Assembly: GCA_903813345.2 (NCBI GenBank)
Contig: CAIIXF020000004.1
Span: 8,874,196-8,938,195, forward strand
Direction of reading: 5' to 3'
Origin: Owenia fusiformis
Lineage: Eukaryota; Annelida; Polychaeta; Sabellida; Oweniidae
DNA length: 64,000 nt
Under the pieces are notes generated by a model. It was given only the letters and a program-made list of their open reading frames with translations, was not told where the DNA came from and made no database searches. The first letter of the stretch is position 1. Every line of letters starts with the position of its first letter. This document shows positions 11,160-23,186 of this stretch, piece after piece. The position numbers were made by a program, and so were the translations under genes.

Positions 11160-11234
11160 ATGGCGGCCAATCCGATGTCTGACGACCCTTACAAAGAGTC
11201 TAGGCAGTTTGCATTTTTACCTCCTGTGAAATAA
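11160..11234 (+). CDS. Possible first coding exon or short ORF (MAANPMSDD...)
   Basis: An ATG inside the YY1-like context AAATATGGCGGCC starts a 24-codon frame reading MAANPMSDDPYKESRQFAFL and stopping at TAA. A weak GTGAAA donor lies just before the stop, so this could equally be a first exon. The surroundings (GCATGCGCAG at 11120, TGCGCATGCGCC at 11659) contain NRF1-like motifs of the sort seen at animal promoters. No downstream exon was identified, so the call is tentative. Confidence 0.25.
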   Translation: MAANPMSDDPYKESRQFAFLPPVK

Positions 11235-14200
11235 CAAGTGGAATTTAGTAGTTGTTTTGTGTTTTATTATCATTCTGCATCGTAATTCTATGTGATGTGG
11301 TGTTGAAATGTCAGCAGAAATGCATATCCATACGATAATCGAGTGAATCAGATAACAGATTTTTCGAAAACCCGTCTCGTGCTAAGCGTGTAAAAACTTG
11401 TATTAACATGCTCAAAAGTGCCAATGTGCACATCAATGTCAAGCTAAATCAATGTTGTGTCTAAAACAGGTACCCGATCTACTCAAAACAGCTTGTCATT
11501 CACGTATACACGCTTAGCAAACACGGCGAAATGACCTGAATCTTGGAATTTCGTTCAAGAGCTAGTAATGTTTGCTCCGGTCTTCGTCATAATTGTTCAA
11601 CAGACTTCACGCATGCGCAGGAGAAAAACCATCAACCAATAAGGTTTATAAATCAATTTTGCGCATGCGCCTTACAACGGTAAAGAAATTGGTATTTATA
11701 AACGAACCAGTTTGAGATAACCCGATATCAGTCGGAGAAATCTGACGATCTACGAAACTCACTTCAAAAAATCAAATGCGGACTGACGGCGTATTCTACT
11801 ATGTTTGGATCTAAGATTTTCAGTATAGATAAAGTCTTTTATGATCTTTCGAATGAGGTAAGTCTCTAGTTCGAAAGACAATCGTATCAACTTGAACAAA
11901 AGTTGAGTTTTGACGAAAAATTTTAACATGCGCAGAAGTCCCATTTTCGTTGTACGATATTGACTGTATAGGGCACAATGGCGTAGCCCAGATCTATTCA
12001 GCAAAACATTGAAGTTAGAAATATACCTTCTTATCTTTAATCTGAATTTGGCTCGCCGATCAACGTTTTGCCTTGGTCTTATCATGGATCCTAACTACGT
12101 CATCACGGCATACCGTCACGTCATCAGTGCTCGCATAAGAGTATATTTGAACATACGCACTGACAGTACACCATTCTTAGGGCAACCCAGTGCAGTAGGC
12201 GACATTTAGAATATTATATCTCCTAGGCTTCTGGCTTCTATGACCACTGAAATGAAAAGTGCAGTCTTAATTTCTCTTATTAAATAGATGGCAGGCAAGT
12301 AAGAAGCATGTTTATTACCGTGGGTGATTGGCTCTCAGAAAGCAATCTCTATATCCTTTCGTTTCGTTCGGTACACATAGTAAGCCCCAGGTAAACAAAC
12401 CTTAACATAAGCCCGATCTTCAAGGATGTCGTAATTACGAAATTCAGAATTACACAGTCGACCAATTTTTCTCTTGAATCGCAAGTTTTTACAAAATAAA
12501 AAAATTCAAAACACACACTTGCCGTGAGCAAGATATTAGCTCAAATTTATTGGATTGCTGAAATACGATTTATAGCCATTTTATTGTCAGACAATAACGA
12601 CATTGGACATTTAAATCGTTGGAAAATATCGAGATTGCATTCTGGGAGCCAAGCCTCCTTGACAACTTGTTTAAATATTACTACAACTATTATGAACCTT
12701 GCCGATGATGAATGTCGTTCTTAACATGCTCCCATTATAATGTTTTTCTACAGATAACGAGCATCCTTGTATAAGATATGACTAGTCAACTAATAAACCA
12801 CCTGTTGTTTTCCCGGGCTTTTGTAGTGCCTTTAATGAAGGATTTGCACTGATTTATAAATCAACGAGGCGTGACTACTACACTTACTATATACAATCGA
12901 ATGCAATATTAATCTAATAGCGCTAATGTTGAACTGGTAATTTTAGTTAACAGCTCAATCGATCTCTTGATTTCTTAAAATCTATCTAGCACGTTGAGTT
13001 ATCTAAGCTTTAAAAGATTGTTCTGTCGAATTAAACTGTTATAAGATATATACTATTTCATATTTTCAATTGTGTAATATAGTTCTTTTATAATATACTT
13101 AATTTCAAATTTCATCTGAGATATGATGAGAGATTTCATTGATGGTTTACACAACCTATTGTTATGCAATATATTCAACAAATTAAAGGGCCTCTGCAGA
13201 AGCTAATGAACCAAGCCGATACTATAAATCTTACGTTATGTACCCTGCGCGCAGAGTCTAGTTATAAACCACCGAAGCTCTCTTTTAAGATGTGAAGTCG
13301 AACGAATACAAAGGGTATACGTTGTGTGTAATGGCACATCATTGTATGTTCTAAACACACTATTGTTTCGTCCTTTTAAGTAATCTCTCGGGGACACTTC
13401 ATTCCAGCTTCAATAAAGATAAAAGGATAACTATCTCTAGAGTTTGATGCTTTTCGAATAGATAGAATTATTAAACATTCATTTAGAGACTAGAAGTAAA
13501 GTAATGAAAAACTCCCTTTTGAATATACAAACGTATAATAATTCAATTACGTACGCGTCGTACAATTTTAGCTCGTTTATTGTCATTTCTATGTGTGGTA
13601 TATATTTTACATCATCACTTACAACGACACAATTAACGATGAAATAAACGAAGATATTTGGATTGGTTTTGCCTATTCCGCCAGGAAACTGAGACCTTGG
13701 TTAGATGATGTCATTTGAATCCAAAGATCAGGAGGTCGCATCAATGAATCAAGTTACAAGATGTAAACTCATTAATAATAATGAATAATTTGATTGAAAG
13801 ACACCAGCTCCTATTTAAATTCTTAACACTCCGGAATAAAGTTATTTTATTTCAATGAGTAAGATAGGTGGCGGTGTTACTATGGGATTGTGAGATAGCA
13901 CCAGTTTGCCCAAAACATATACAAAAATGGTAATGCTTTTGTCCACCATAATTTATGCACTATCGGCAAAGGCGTTCGGGAGAACTACAGAACAGGAATT
14001 GCATCTAAATTAAGATATCTCGTTGATTAATGAACTGTGTATTATAAGGTTTCTTTTTCCGAATTAACCCAAACCCTTTAGCTTTCCTTATTTTTGAAAT
14101 AAAACTAACCAGAAAACAAGAGCCTATATTTACGGCTTGCGCAAGACTACCTCTGACAGTTCCATTAATCTATGTTTCCTATTAATCTTACTTAATTCGA

Positions 14201-15846
14201 ATTTAATTTGAAATAAACGTAAGCATTAAGAACACAAATTATAACCATTATCAAATACAGCGGATTTCAGTGGCACGTTATTTGAGTACGTAATTACAGA
14301 AATTCCGTAGGATGTTTTTTTCTGTTTATTCCCACAAGAACAATAACTGGAGGAAACAACATGCAATAATTGTAATACTTAGCCGTATAATATGTTACAA
14401 CAGATGAGGAAACTGGAAACAGTGGTTTGTTATTTACTTAATGAATACTGCGAAGTATGTTGTTATCTCCAATGTATCGCAACTTACTGGCGTTTTCAAT
14501 TATAGCAATTTTTCATTCGCATAATAAAATGTTGTTCCGTTGTCTCATGGATCACGATTAATTGTTTCCTTTGTAAGTATTGTCAGGTTTCACATTCATT
14601 ATATGGCGCCACAATTCGGCTTATTTGTCATAATCATTCGCAATAATATTAGAGTAACACAAATCAGACTTTATGCGCATGCGTATATATTGGTCCTCAT
14701 GAAAATAGTCCCGTTAACGGGGAGTCTAAACACGAACAAATGTGAACTGTTATAATTAAAGCGTTACCAATTATTTACCAATTTTTCACTTAATCTCGTT
14801 GATTCAAATCAACGTACAATACCCATTTTCATTACACGACCAGGAAGGGCAGTCAGAACACTCCCTCCAACCCACCAACAATAATAGCCGTCTTAATCCT
14901 AAACTTAAGTGGCCACATGTCGTTATATCATCAGATCGTCGTGACATGAGTATGTTATACGAATGGAGAGAATAATTGAACTATTCATACGAGTTAACAC
15001 GCTTAGACATGTAGATACATTATTTTTCATAGACTAACGTCTAGTTAAACCATCCCAATGAAATTGTATTTGCACTAGACAATTCAACTCTAGGACTGTA
15101 CATCAGCAGTTATATGATTTACAAGTAGGCGTATTCAAAATGGTAGTATTAGTAAACTTTAGATTAATTCTATATATATATATATATAGCATACTTTTAA
15201 TGTCTTAGACTTGGGGATCTCTTTATATTCTAAAATCTGGATTATCTGCTACAATTTCAGAAAACATAATATATGAATCGGGTTGAAATGACATCGAGAA
15301 AGAAGCCATTAACAAATAACAATATGTATCCTATGGACTATAGGCCCGGTGTGAAAGAAATGATGGTCCCCTTGAGATTATGGTCCCTTTTCCTTACGGC
15401 CCTTACTGGCCCTGACCGTGTATGAATAATAAGGAAAATGTATGCCTCAGCTTATTAAACCACTTTTAAATGTCCTAGACATATAATCAATATAAACAAA
15501 TTATTGTCAACTCCTTGAAGAAGTACAGATATTCATGTCATAATTTGTATACACTGCCATCAATAATTGACCTGCCGTTTGGGAGCGTTACAAGGGCGGT
15601 CGAAACTGTTGTTTTTGAATTTAAATTAACATTTATCTTGCTCAGTATCGACCTTTCGAGTCAAATCTTTGATGTCTGGAAGTGTTCGGAATCCCAATCT
15701 TTTAAAGATCTTTCAACGAAGTTAAATAAGTTATTGAACTATCTTACGTCTATATTAAGTTTATTTTGTATCGCTTCTATTTAGCGTTTGGATTTTAACG
15801 TGCACTCTGTCGTACGACTTACATTTATCAACTTCTTATAGGCCCC
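11235..15846. other. 4.6 kb without a recognised gene
   Basis: The longest frame (minus strand, about 108 codons ending near 11759) resembles no family I know and has a basic, low-complexity composition. Small features: a TGCGCATGCGCC palindrome at 11659, TATAAATC and TATTTATAA motifs nearby, a run of alternating CGTCA/ACGTCATC at 12095-12126, and a (TA)9 microsatellite at 15171-15188. A short repeat at 15341-15420 (CCGGTGTGAAAGAAAT... TTATGGTCCC... CGGCCCTTACT) recurs at 23431-23500. Confidence 0.5.
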
Positions 15847-16114
15847 CTCACATCAGAACGAATCCACTAAACGCAGTCTTGCGGATCGGAGAACTTGTTA
15901 ATTCTGGCGATTGGCAACGTAAACATGTGAACCGAAGCGCATCCTTGCGCATACTTCCGAAGCCGTCCGACGCTTTCCGAAGGGATATTTACACATACGA
16001 GAACACCCCAACGACGTACAACGTACATTTACTAATGGGAACGAATTTTACTCAAATCCTATTCGCAAGACTGTTTTTGGTGGATTCGTTCCCCCGACTC
16101 GTTCATATGTGAAA
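15847..16114. mobile_element. Small TIR element, about 270 bp
   Basis: The left end reads CTCACATCAGAACGAATCCA followed by CAGTCTTGCG. The right end is its imperfect complement: CGCAAGACTG, then TGGATTCGTTC, ending ATATGTGAAAG. The right side has a few extra bases between blocks. It is locally GC-richer than its flanks. The 77-residue open frame across it is incidental. Confidence 0.6.
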
Positions 16115-18406
16115 GTCTGTCTATCTGAAAAGGTGAGCCCAGAGGGTAAGAAATGATTTGAAATTAAGAATTAATTAAGTTAAGAAAACAGTTTTACATT
16201 TTTTTGATTCCATCATTCAATGTCATGCCTGTTTTTTAAATATCAACCATAATTTCATGAATGTTGTCTGATAAATAATTCGTCCGTCTGTTCGTTTGTT
16301 AAATCATCTGTCCGGGCGATATCTCAAATACACGTGGCGGAGTGGGTTCAAATTTAATAGGTACTATAAGTAGGCTATTGGTGCACACTCCCGTTTCACA
16401 GGAAACAATGAAATGTGACGTTATAAAAAATATTTTCGCAATTTGACGAACATTCGACGACGTCATTATTCCTTCGAAATTCACTGAAACCATGTACATA
16501 AAATTATGAAAATGACACATTACATTTTTATTACCTACATTCTATCTAAGGAATGCATCGATGAAAAAGGTATATAAAAAAAACCAATCAAAACATCGAT
16601 TTAAAATTGAATAAACATGGAAACCAAGACAAATATTCTGAACTTTAAAATTGAAAACTTTGTACTAATGTTCCATTTTTATGAATTTATATGCAAATCC
16701 TACAAGATATAATCATTATTAATATCAATAGATAATCATTACATCAAAATGACATGTGCATCTTTATTTCAAATGAGAATTCATCATGCTTGAAAGTTAT
16801 GATTTGTTGAGAATTTGTTCTGATAACTTTTAATGCGGGACTCATCAATCGCTTTTACGTTTTCTCGCGTATTAGAACCTATAGCGCGGAAATTTCTCTA
16901 TTCTTTAAGACTCAAAGAATACGGTATATGTCCATGAAGAAGTATGGTTTACCCTATCATTTGGTACCAATGTAATATATAGAACATGCGCAGGCAAGTA
17001 AAAAAGCTATCCAATTATTTCAATAAAATCTGTCCTCGCTAATTCCGATGAAAAGGGACACAAAGTCCCCATTTTGAGTGTAAAATGACGTCAAAACGGT
17101 CTAGGCACATTTAGTTAAGACTTAGGTATCATTCATTTTAAAAGGTGAAAAACTGAAATAGAGTCTCTAATTTTTTAATACATTATAATCACCTGATGCG
17201 CAGCTGAGAAAAATATTTTTTTAGGACTCAAAATATTAAAATACTCACACTCGCACAGATTAAAAATGCCCAATTGATTTTAACGGGGATTTTTATCACG
17301 AAGGCTTCACTTGCACATTTTTCAATATTTTATAGAATTTACGAGGTTTATATGACCATCAGGTCATCAAATAACCTTTTTTGTAGAACAAACATCTTCT
17401 TAATTGTTGACCATAAGAATTTGAGATGATTCATTGCAATACAAAAAACTTAGATGGCTTAGAACATATCTATCGTGGTAAAAAATGGCGTAATTTTGAC
17501 GAGGCTTCACTCCTAATATTCGTACAAAATCCATCGTGGCAGATACGCTTACATCTGAATCACTGATAAGTATAGTTTCAGTATGTTCGTGAGACTTTTC
17601 TGGATCTAACACTATAACAACTGTATGACAAACTGCTATATAACTCACAAAATCTACATTTAAGTACCATACGCAGGCTGAATAAGTCAGAGTTGAACAC
17701 GAGTCACTCACAATTACGATCACGACAATAGCTATTGTGACGTCATACGCTGTTCGTTATTTGTAAATATTTATGCATAGAATCGATGATCCATTAAATT
17801 GGGTATTATCCTGAAAATATCATAAACATTGATGGAATAGTTAAAAAGATATATACTATTACATACTACATGGCCATTTCGTTTCGTTCCTCCTTGTAAC
17901 GTTGAACACACCTTTTATTCAATAGAGAGCTATTTCGAAGGGCTGTGAATTGAATAACCATAGAGGATATTTCAAAAAATTCAGTTCGAATAATTGCCTT
18001 ATAAAATAGCAAGAAGAATATATAAAAATTATTATAAATTATGTCGAAATACATGTTAAACGAAGACCGAGATCTTTATAGACGTCTTAATTATATTGGC
18101 GATTTCAAATGTGTACCAATAGCGTACTTATAGTAAGGGTGATTCATAGACACAGGACTCTGCTCAAGAAGAGGGATTTCCAAGATGGCCACGAAATACA
18201 AAATGACATAGGACTCTGCTCTAGAAGGATTTTTTTCAAGATGGCTGCAAAATTCAAAATGGCCACCATTTTTTTAAAAAGTGTTCATAACCCAAGTACC
18301 AGTTGTCAGTTTTTGTTTTATTTTTGTAGACACATTTAATTCTTGTCGAGAAGAAACGTTTTAGTCGACTTCTGAATTCAAAATTGCTGACATTTTTCAG
18401 GAGAGA
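16115..18406. other. No gene recognised
   Basis: AT-rich sequence with short frames only. A minus-strand frame at 17400-17723 of about 107 codons begins with GTG and matches nothing I recognise. At 18150-18275 there are two imperfect copies of a CATAGGACTCTGCTC.. AAGATGGCC phrase related in style to the AAAATGGCCGCC composite repeats further right. Confidence 0.4.
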
Positions 18407-18471
18407 GTTACGTTGACGATCTTCATGAGTATTGTCACATTGGCAATATTCATGAAGATCGTCAACGTAAC
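18407..18471. repeat. 65-bp hairpin with 28-bp stems
   Basis: The arms GTTACGTTGACGATCTTCAT and its exact complement are perfect over 22 bp and continue for six more with one mismatch around a 9-base loop (TCACATTGG). The same motif recurs at 18663 as GTTACGCTGACG, which itself heads a perfect 10-bp-stem hairpin (TACGCTGACG TAT CGTCAGCGTA, 18664-18686). It could be a tiny palindromic element or a structured-RNA precursor. Confidence 0.75.
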
Positions 18472-18686
18472 AAAAGCGAGGGACTAAATATGTATATTGC
18501 GTCTTCGTTAATATACCAAACATAGAACCGCCTGCATATTCTCAAACTAGACTATCTTCCTTAACTTTGAGCCAAATTATTGTCCACAACTTGATTTATA
18601 GTGGTGTAGAATCGAGAAATAAAATCTTACCGAAAACGAAGCCCGGAAGTTCTTCCATCTTGTTACGCTGACGTATCGTCAGCGTA

Positions 18687-19892
18687 GGTGAGTACCAGTG
18701 ATAATTCTTCCGTACTTTTCAGCAATAACAAGCATTGACAAAGACTGTTTTTAGAATGTACAGGTTTCCTTTGTGTATGTAATCTTCCTTATTAGACGCA
18801 TATTAACCAGAATACATAAAGAACCAGAGCACAGATCTAAAAAAATAATTAAAAACGTATTAGAAAAATCGTCCATATTTGCATTTAATCATTTCCAGTA
18901 GTTCCGGGTTGGACGAGAATATCTACAGCTAATCAAACAAACTCGCGGATCGTTTATCTGCCACGATGACGACTACTTGCCAATTGTCAAAGGAAAACTC
19001 ATAAACAAAGGTAGCTTGGGGGAGATTCCCTAGAGGGGGGTCACTAGGGGTCGGGGTCCATCCGACATACCTGTATCATATCTAAACTGTATCTTTGATC
19101 GATTGATGTGGAATGTTAGGAAAACTCGAGATTCTCAAAGTCCCCTCCCGATTTACGAAACAAAACCTTTATTTCCAGGTAACCTATAACATCTTTAATC
19201 TGCAAATACAACATCCTGTCAGGTATTTTTCAAAGTACCTAAAGACGTATTTTAGTTTCCCTGAGACTTTTTTTTATCATAAATGATTTATGATTGAACC
19301 CTTCTCCCGTGATTATTATAAACCGATTGATATTTGCATTGATGAATTATCGTTGATAATATCGTATTTTAATTCAATGAACACAACATTGATATAAAAT
19401 ACATTACATTTCTGGTTTTTGATTTATCTTACTCAGACATAATAATGTAAGACCAAGAAACATAAAGAAATTGAGAACTGAATATGCCACAATTACTTTA
19501 CATCAGCAAACAAGATTTACAATATCATTTTGTTGAAGAATTCCATCGGAGATAGTTTGCGCTCAAATTGCCAATTGGAATTGGAATAATTATACATATA
19601 TAACAGGAATTCATCATTCAGTTACAAGTGATTGTGACAGGTTTTGAACCTGTTTCGTAAAACCTAGAATTAAGCAAGATTACCGAGACAACATATTACA
19701 TTGGTCACCATCGTAAATATAAAAAATAAACGAGAAAACAACGTGGCCAGTGAATATTTTCACACAAATGAACCGAGTAGGGATTTCAATAATTATAATG
19801 TAGAAGAATCTAGAAAATTAGTTTGCCATTTTAGATACACCTTTGAAAATATGCACGAATAGACACATTTATTTGTGCAGGGATGAATGAAG
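18687..19892. other. Upstream region of GPCR A, no gene recognised
   Basis: Unique-looking AT-rich sequence without a coding frame or clear repeat. It is the most likely place for distal control elements of the GPCR at 20197, but I see no specific cluster of sites. Confidence 0.4.
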
Positions 19893-19900
19893 TATAAATA
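19893..19900 (+). promoter_or_regulatory. TATA box candidate for GPCR A
   Basis: TATAAATA lies about 300 bp before the ATG. Initiation some 30 bp downstream would give a 5' UTR of roughly 270 nt with no obvious intron needed. Placement is by consensus only. Confidence 0.4.
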
Positions 19901-20196
19901 CGAATTCTCTCGACAACCAGGCGGAAAAAGTGAGATGAGGAACCCCGCCGTACACTTTAAAGATTCGGAATAAGACTCGAGTGCTCTCGTTTATTCTAAA
20001 CTTCGAGTCGATTGAAGTAACGTTTGATTTTGCGCATTAAGATGTAAAGAGTCAGTGTATCGAAGAGGACAAAAAAGGAATATTATCTAAAACAGGGAAC
20101 TAGCACAAAGTAAAGAGGCAAAGTTTCTGAAGTTAGAAGAAAATATTTCAGACGTTCGCAAAAGATCTTCAACCTTGAATATACAACACAAATAAA

Positions 20197-21828
20197 ATGA
20201 AGATTGTAACTTTTGTTTTAGTGATGTTTATGTGCGTTTACGGGGAAAATACGACTGCCGTTTTAAATGCCACAGAAAACCCTATTGCAAACAACACGAC
20301 ATTACTAACTGCAACTGTGGCGTCACAAGCTGTAGGAATTGTCAACGCGGGCAACTCTTCTACCAGCGCAAACACAAACGACCCTTACGCAAAGAACAAG
20401 ACACACAGCAGTGAATATAATGCATCTACTACTGGGCCCGACATAATAACTCAGCCGGGAAACTATGATGTCATTCATGTCCTCGATAAGAACAACGAAT
20501 CCTTCATTTGTATACGTAAAAATGCGACAAATGAGATTGAGACTTTAGAAACAACGACAAGTTCAAATGACATGACCACTGCATTTTCCGAAAATACCAG
20601 CATTTACACCGAGAACTCAATATTATCCAATCCCAACTGGACGTGTACACCAAATAAAACTGATGACTACTATTATGACGAGTATGCCTATTTTAACTAT
20701 CCAGAGTATATAGCCGGAAAGGCTTTATTTCAATATCTTTCCCCAGTTGTCCTAATAGTTGGAGTTGTTTTCAACATTTTGAACTTCGTTGTCTTGACGT
20801 GTACTAACATGAGGAAGACAAGTGCTAGTTTATATCTAGCTGTACTGGCCATTTGTGACAATATTAATCTCTTAATGACTCTCACTAATCATTGGCTTAT
20901 TCAATTATTTAATATTGAATACCGTAAAACAAATGACGCACTTTGTCGAATTTCTTTATTCCTTGCATACTTTCTAGCGCATTTGTCCGCCTGGTTGTTA
21001 GTTGCAGTGACCGCAGAAAGGGTCGTGACTGTTATGTTCCCGATGCGAGCTCGAGACTGGTGTACTTTGAAAACAGCGACGATAAATATTCTGATCTTAA
21101 CAGCGGTCATATTTGTCTTGAATATGCATATTTTCTTCGTTTCCGGCTCTGGAATTATAATGTGGAACGGCGAGTTATGGCCCGTCAGCTGTTATTCCTA
21201 CAACGATGATAAACACTTCAACTGGAAACAAAATATTTGGCCGTGGATTGATTTTGCGTTTGCAGCTTTTATTCCTTTCACCTTGATCTTAATCTGCAAT
21301 ATTATCATTATATCCGTTGTTACGAAGGCACACCAGAGACGCAGAGCTAATATGAACGTCCAAGACGAAAGGGATGACGCAACTAGATCGATGACGATAA
21401 TGCTTATTGCAGTCAGTTTGACTTTCGTGATTTTGACCCTCCCCATTACCATTTATTACATCCTGGACGCACAAATTACTGGCGATAACCCATACGAAAG
21501 CCATCAGCACGTCGCAGACATGAGACTCTTTCGTAGCTTGGCTACACAATTGTTTTTCATCAACTGTGGAATAAACTTTTTGCTTTATTGTATCACTGGA
21601 AAACGTTACCGAACCGAGTTGGTAAAACTGTTTTGCTGCAGGAGAGTGGAAAAGCGTCACGCACCACGTACGACGGGCGCCACGTATATTACGTCAGACA
21701 CTAAAAGTGCTTCGCAGGTTACGTCATTTACAACAATTGAAAATAAAACGGCGGTATCCTTGGTTGAAAATGGCGGGGCTCCACAAAACAACAGTGATGC
21801 CAATAAAGATGAAAGTACGAAATTCTAA
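20197..21828 (+). CDS. Class A peptide-type GPCR (paralogue A), single exon
   Basis: 543-residue seven-helix receptor, predicted to sit in the plasma membrane and couple to G proteins; ligand unknown. Residues 1-16 form a signal peptide. Residues 17-165 are a Ser/Thr/Asn-rich ectodomain with at least a dozen N-glycosylation sequons and an acidic Tyr-rich stretch (DDYYYDEYAY, 155-164) that could be sulfated. Helices: ~177-201, 209-231, 251-275, 292-315, 350-377, 399-423, 443-465. The disulfide pair is C250/C332. Class A hallmarks are altered: D221 is kept in LAICD, DRY is ERV (274-276), the TM4 Trp is absent, TM6 has LTLP (P416) and NPxxY is NFLLY (460-464). The helix-8 CC at 480-481 may be palmitoylated. 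The NxxxNFxxY form recalls invertebrate FMRFamide and myosuppressin receptors, but a specific orthologue is not claimed. The start is supported by paralogue B. Confidence 0.93.
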   Translation: MKIVTFVLVMFMCVYGENTTAVLNATENPIANNTTLLTATVASQAVGIVNAGNSSTSANTNDPYAKNKTHSSEYNASTTGPDIITQPGNYDVIHVLDKNNESFICIRKNATNEIETLETTTSSNDMTTAFSENTSIYTENSILSNPNWTCTPNKTDDYYYDEYAYFNYPEYIAGKALFQYLSPVVLIVGVVFNILNFVVLTCTNMRKTSASLYLAVLAICDNINLLMTLTNHWLIQLFNIEYRKTNDALCRISLFLAYFLAHLSAWLLVAVTAERVVTVMFPMRARDWCTLKTATINILILTAVIFVLNMHIFFVSGSGIIMWNGELWPVSCYSYNDDKHFNWKQNIWPWIDFAFAAFIPFTLILICNIIIISVVTKAHQRRRANMNVQDERDDATRSMTIMLIAVSLTFVILTLPITIYYILDAQITGDNPYESHQHVADMRLFRSLATQLFFINCGINFLLYCITGKRYRTELVKLFCCRRVEKRHAPRTTGATYITSDTKSASQVTSFTTIENKTAVSLVENGGAPQNNSDANKDESTKF

Positions 21829-21887
21829 AACAGTTAACGATAATATCGTATATTTGGACACCAAGTACATAAGAAGCAACATATAGT

Positions 21888-21893
21888 AATAAA
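21888..21893 (+). terminator. Poly(A) signal candidate for GPCR A
   Basis: AATAAA about 60 bp after the stop codon, followed by AT-rich sequence. This gives a short 3' UTR if used. Confidence 0.5.
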
Positions 21894-23039
21894 ACAAGAT
21901 TATATTAACATTTACTATTGCACACTTATAAACATATATCCGATCACCTTGTCATTAGATGACCAAATGCATAGAGAGCACAAATATGATCTTAATCGAG
22001 TAAAACGGGTTAAGTACATTTTTAAAGAAAGAACGACCTTTGCAAACGGTAGTATCAAATCATGAAATTATAGCCACTTAATTGTCATGTGTTTTGATAA
22101 TAACAGTCATTTATCCCAAGGGAGCTATACACATAACTTAAGGATACCCTAAAATGTATATACATAGTTATAGTCCAGTAGTATATTTTATTTCATTTGG
22201 GGCTCACATATGTACCCCTCGTATGTGGACATGTCTAATATATATTCATTTAGTATTTCTCGAAATGAATGAACTAATAATGTAAGGTAACATCATCATT
22301 GTTATATACGTATTTATGTTACGAATAACATCCTTTTTTGTTGTATTTACGTCAGCAAATGGCTGTCCTCATATATTCCACGTCAATGACTGCCACACTA
22401 TGATGCAGTTATCTCAGCTGATCATCCGCGGTGACTGAGCGCGATGATTTAGGCGTTCTCTCTTACATTATTCAGGCTGTATTTTTGTATGCCCGTGGTG
22501 CTAGTGAATTTTAATGAGTTTTCGGCCCAGATGTCACTAAAAAGAACAATAAGCCCTGTAGTGCAAATCACATGTTCATGTGATTTCAACAATAATATTT
22601 CATCCAAGGGCACTTACACTTACATAGTACTTTTGAAAGGTTTATTGCAATGGAACTCCTGTGTTGCACTAGCAACTAGGCGACGCGGTTGACACACGTG
22701 GTTAGCCGACAAGATCGACACATTATAATTAGCGGTGTAAGTGTGCTTGGATGTGCTGTTTTTGTTGAAAACGTGTGCGCATGTTATTTGCAACGCAGGG
22801 GCTCATTGTTCGTTTCCATGATACCTATGGGTAAAACTTATTAGATATTATGCAACATACATGGACTTGCGCCACGGGCAATTAAAAAAGCAGTCTAATT
22901 CATTCCAAACATACATAGTGCCACCTTACAATATGTTGAAGTTCGCTCATATGAATAGCACTTTGCTTGCTATCTGCACGTACTGTCACCCACAAACGCG
23001 ATTGGCAGTACCATCAGGAAGTATTTTTACATATAATTT
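21894..23039. other. 3' flank of GPCR A, no gene recognised
   Basis: No coding frame or strong repeat was found. Frames at 22489-22692 and 22861-23052 are short and match nothing I recognise. Confidence 0.4.
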
Positions 23040-23186
23040 GCAGGCCTCCTAGACTTCCACCAACGAATGGTGGTTTGCGACTAAAGATGTCACCTTCGCG
23101 ATGTGAGAATCGTGGTTTGAGTGCAAGGAACGTAGTTTGCGAGGTCAGAAGTAATGTTCGCGTTGGTAGAAGTCTAGAAGGCCTGC
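23040..23186. mobile_element. 147-bp MITE with 26-bp inverted ends
   Basis: It starts GCAGGCCTCCTAGACTTC then CACCAACG, and ends CGTTGGTAGAAGTCTAG then AAGGCCTGC. The ends match at 24 of 26 positions. It is flanked by TTT on both sides, a possible 3-bp target duplication. The interior is non-coding. Confidence 0.7.

Noticed and set aside
11759-12085. 108-codon minus-strand ORF with ATG start
   Set aside because: Basic, low-information composition, no recognisable domain and no splice or promoter support; length is within chance for this AT content.
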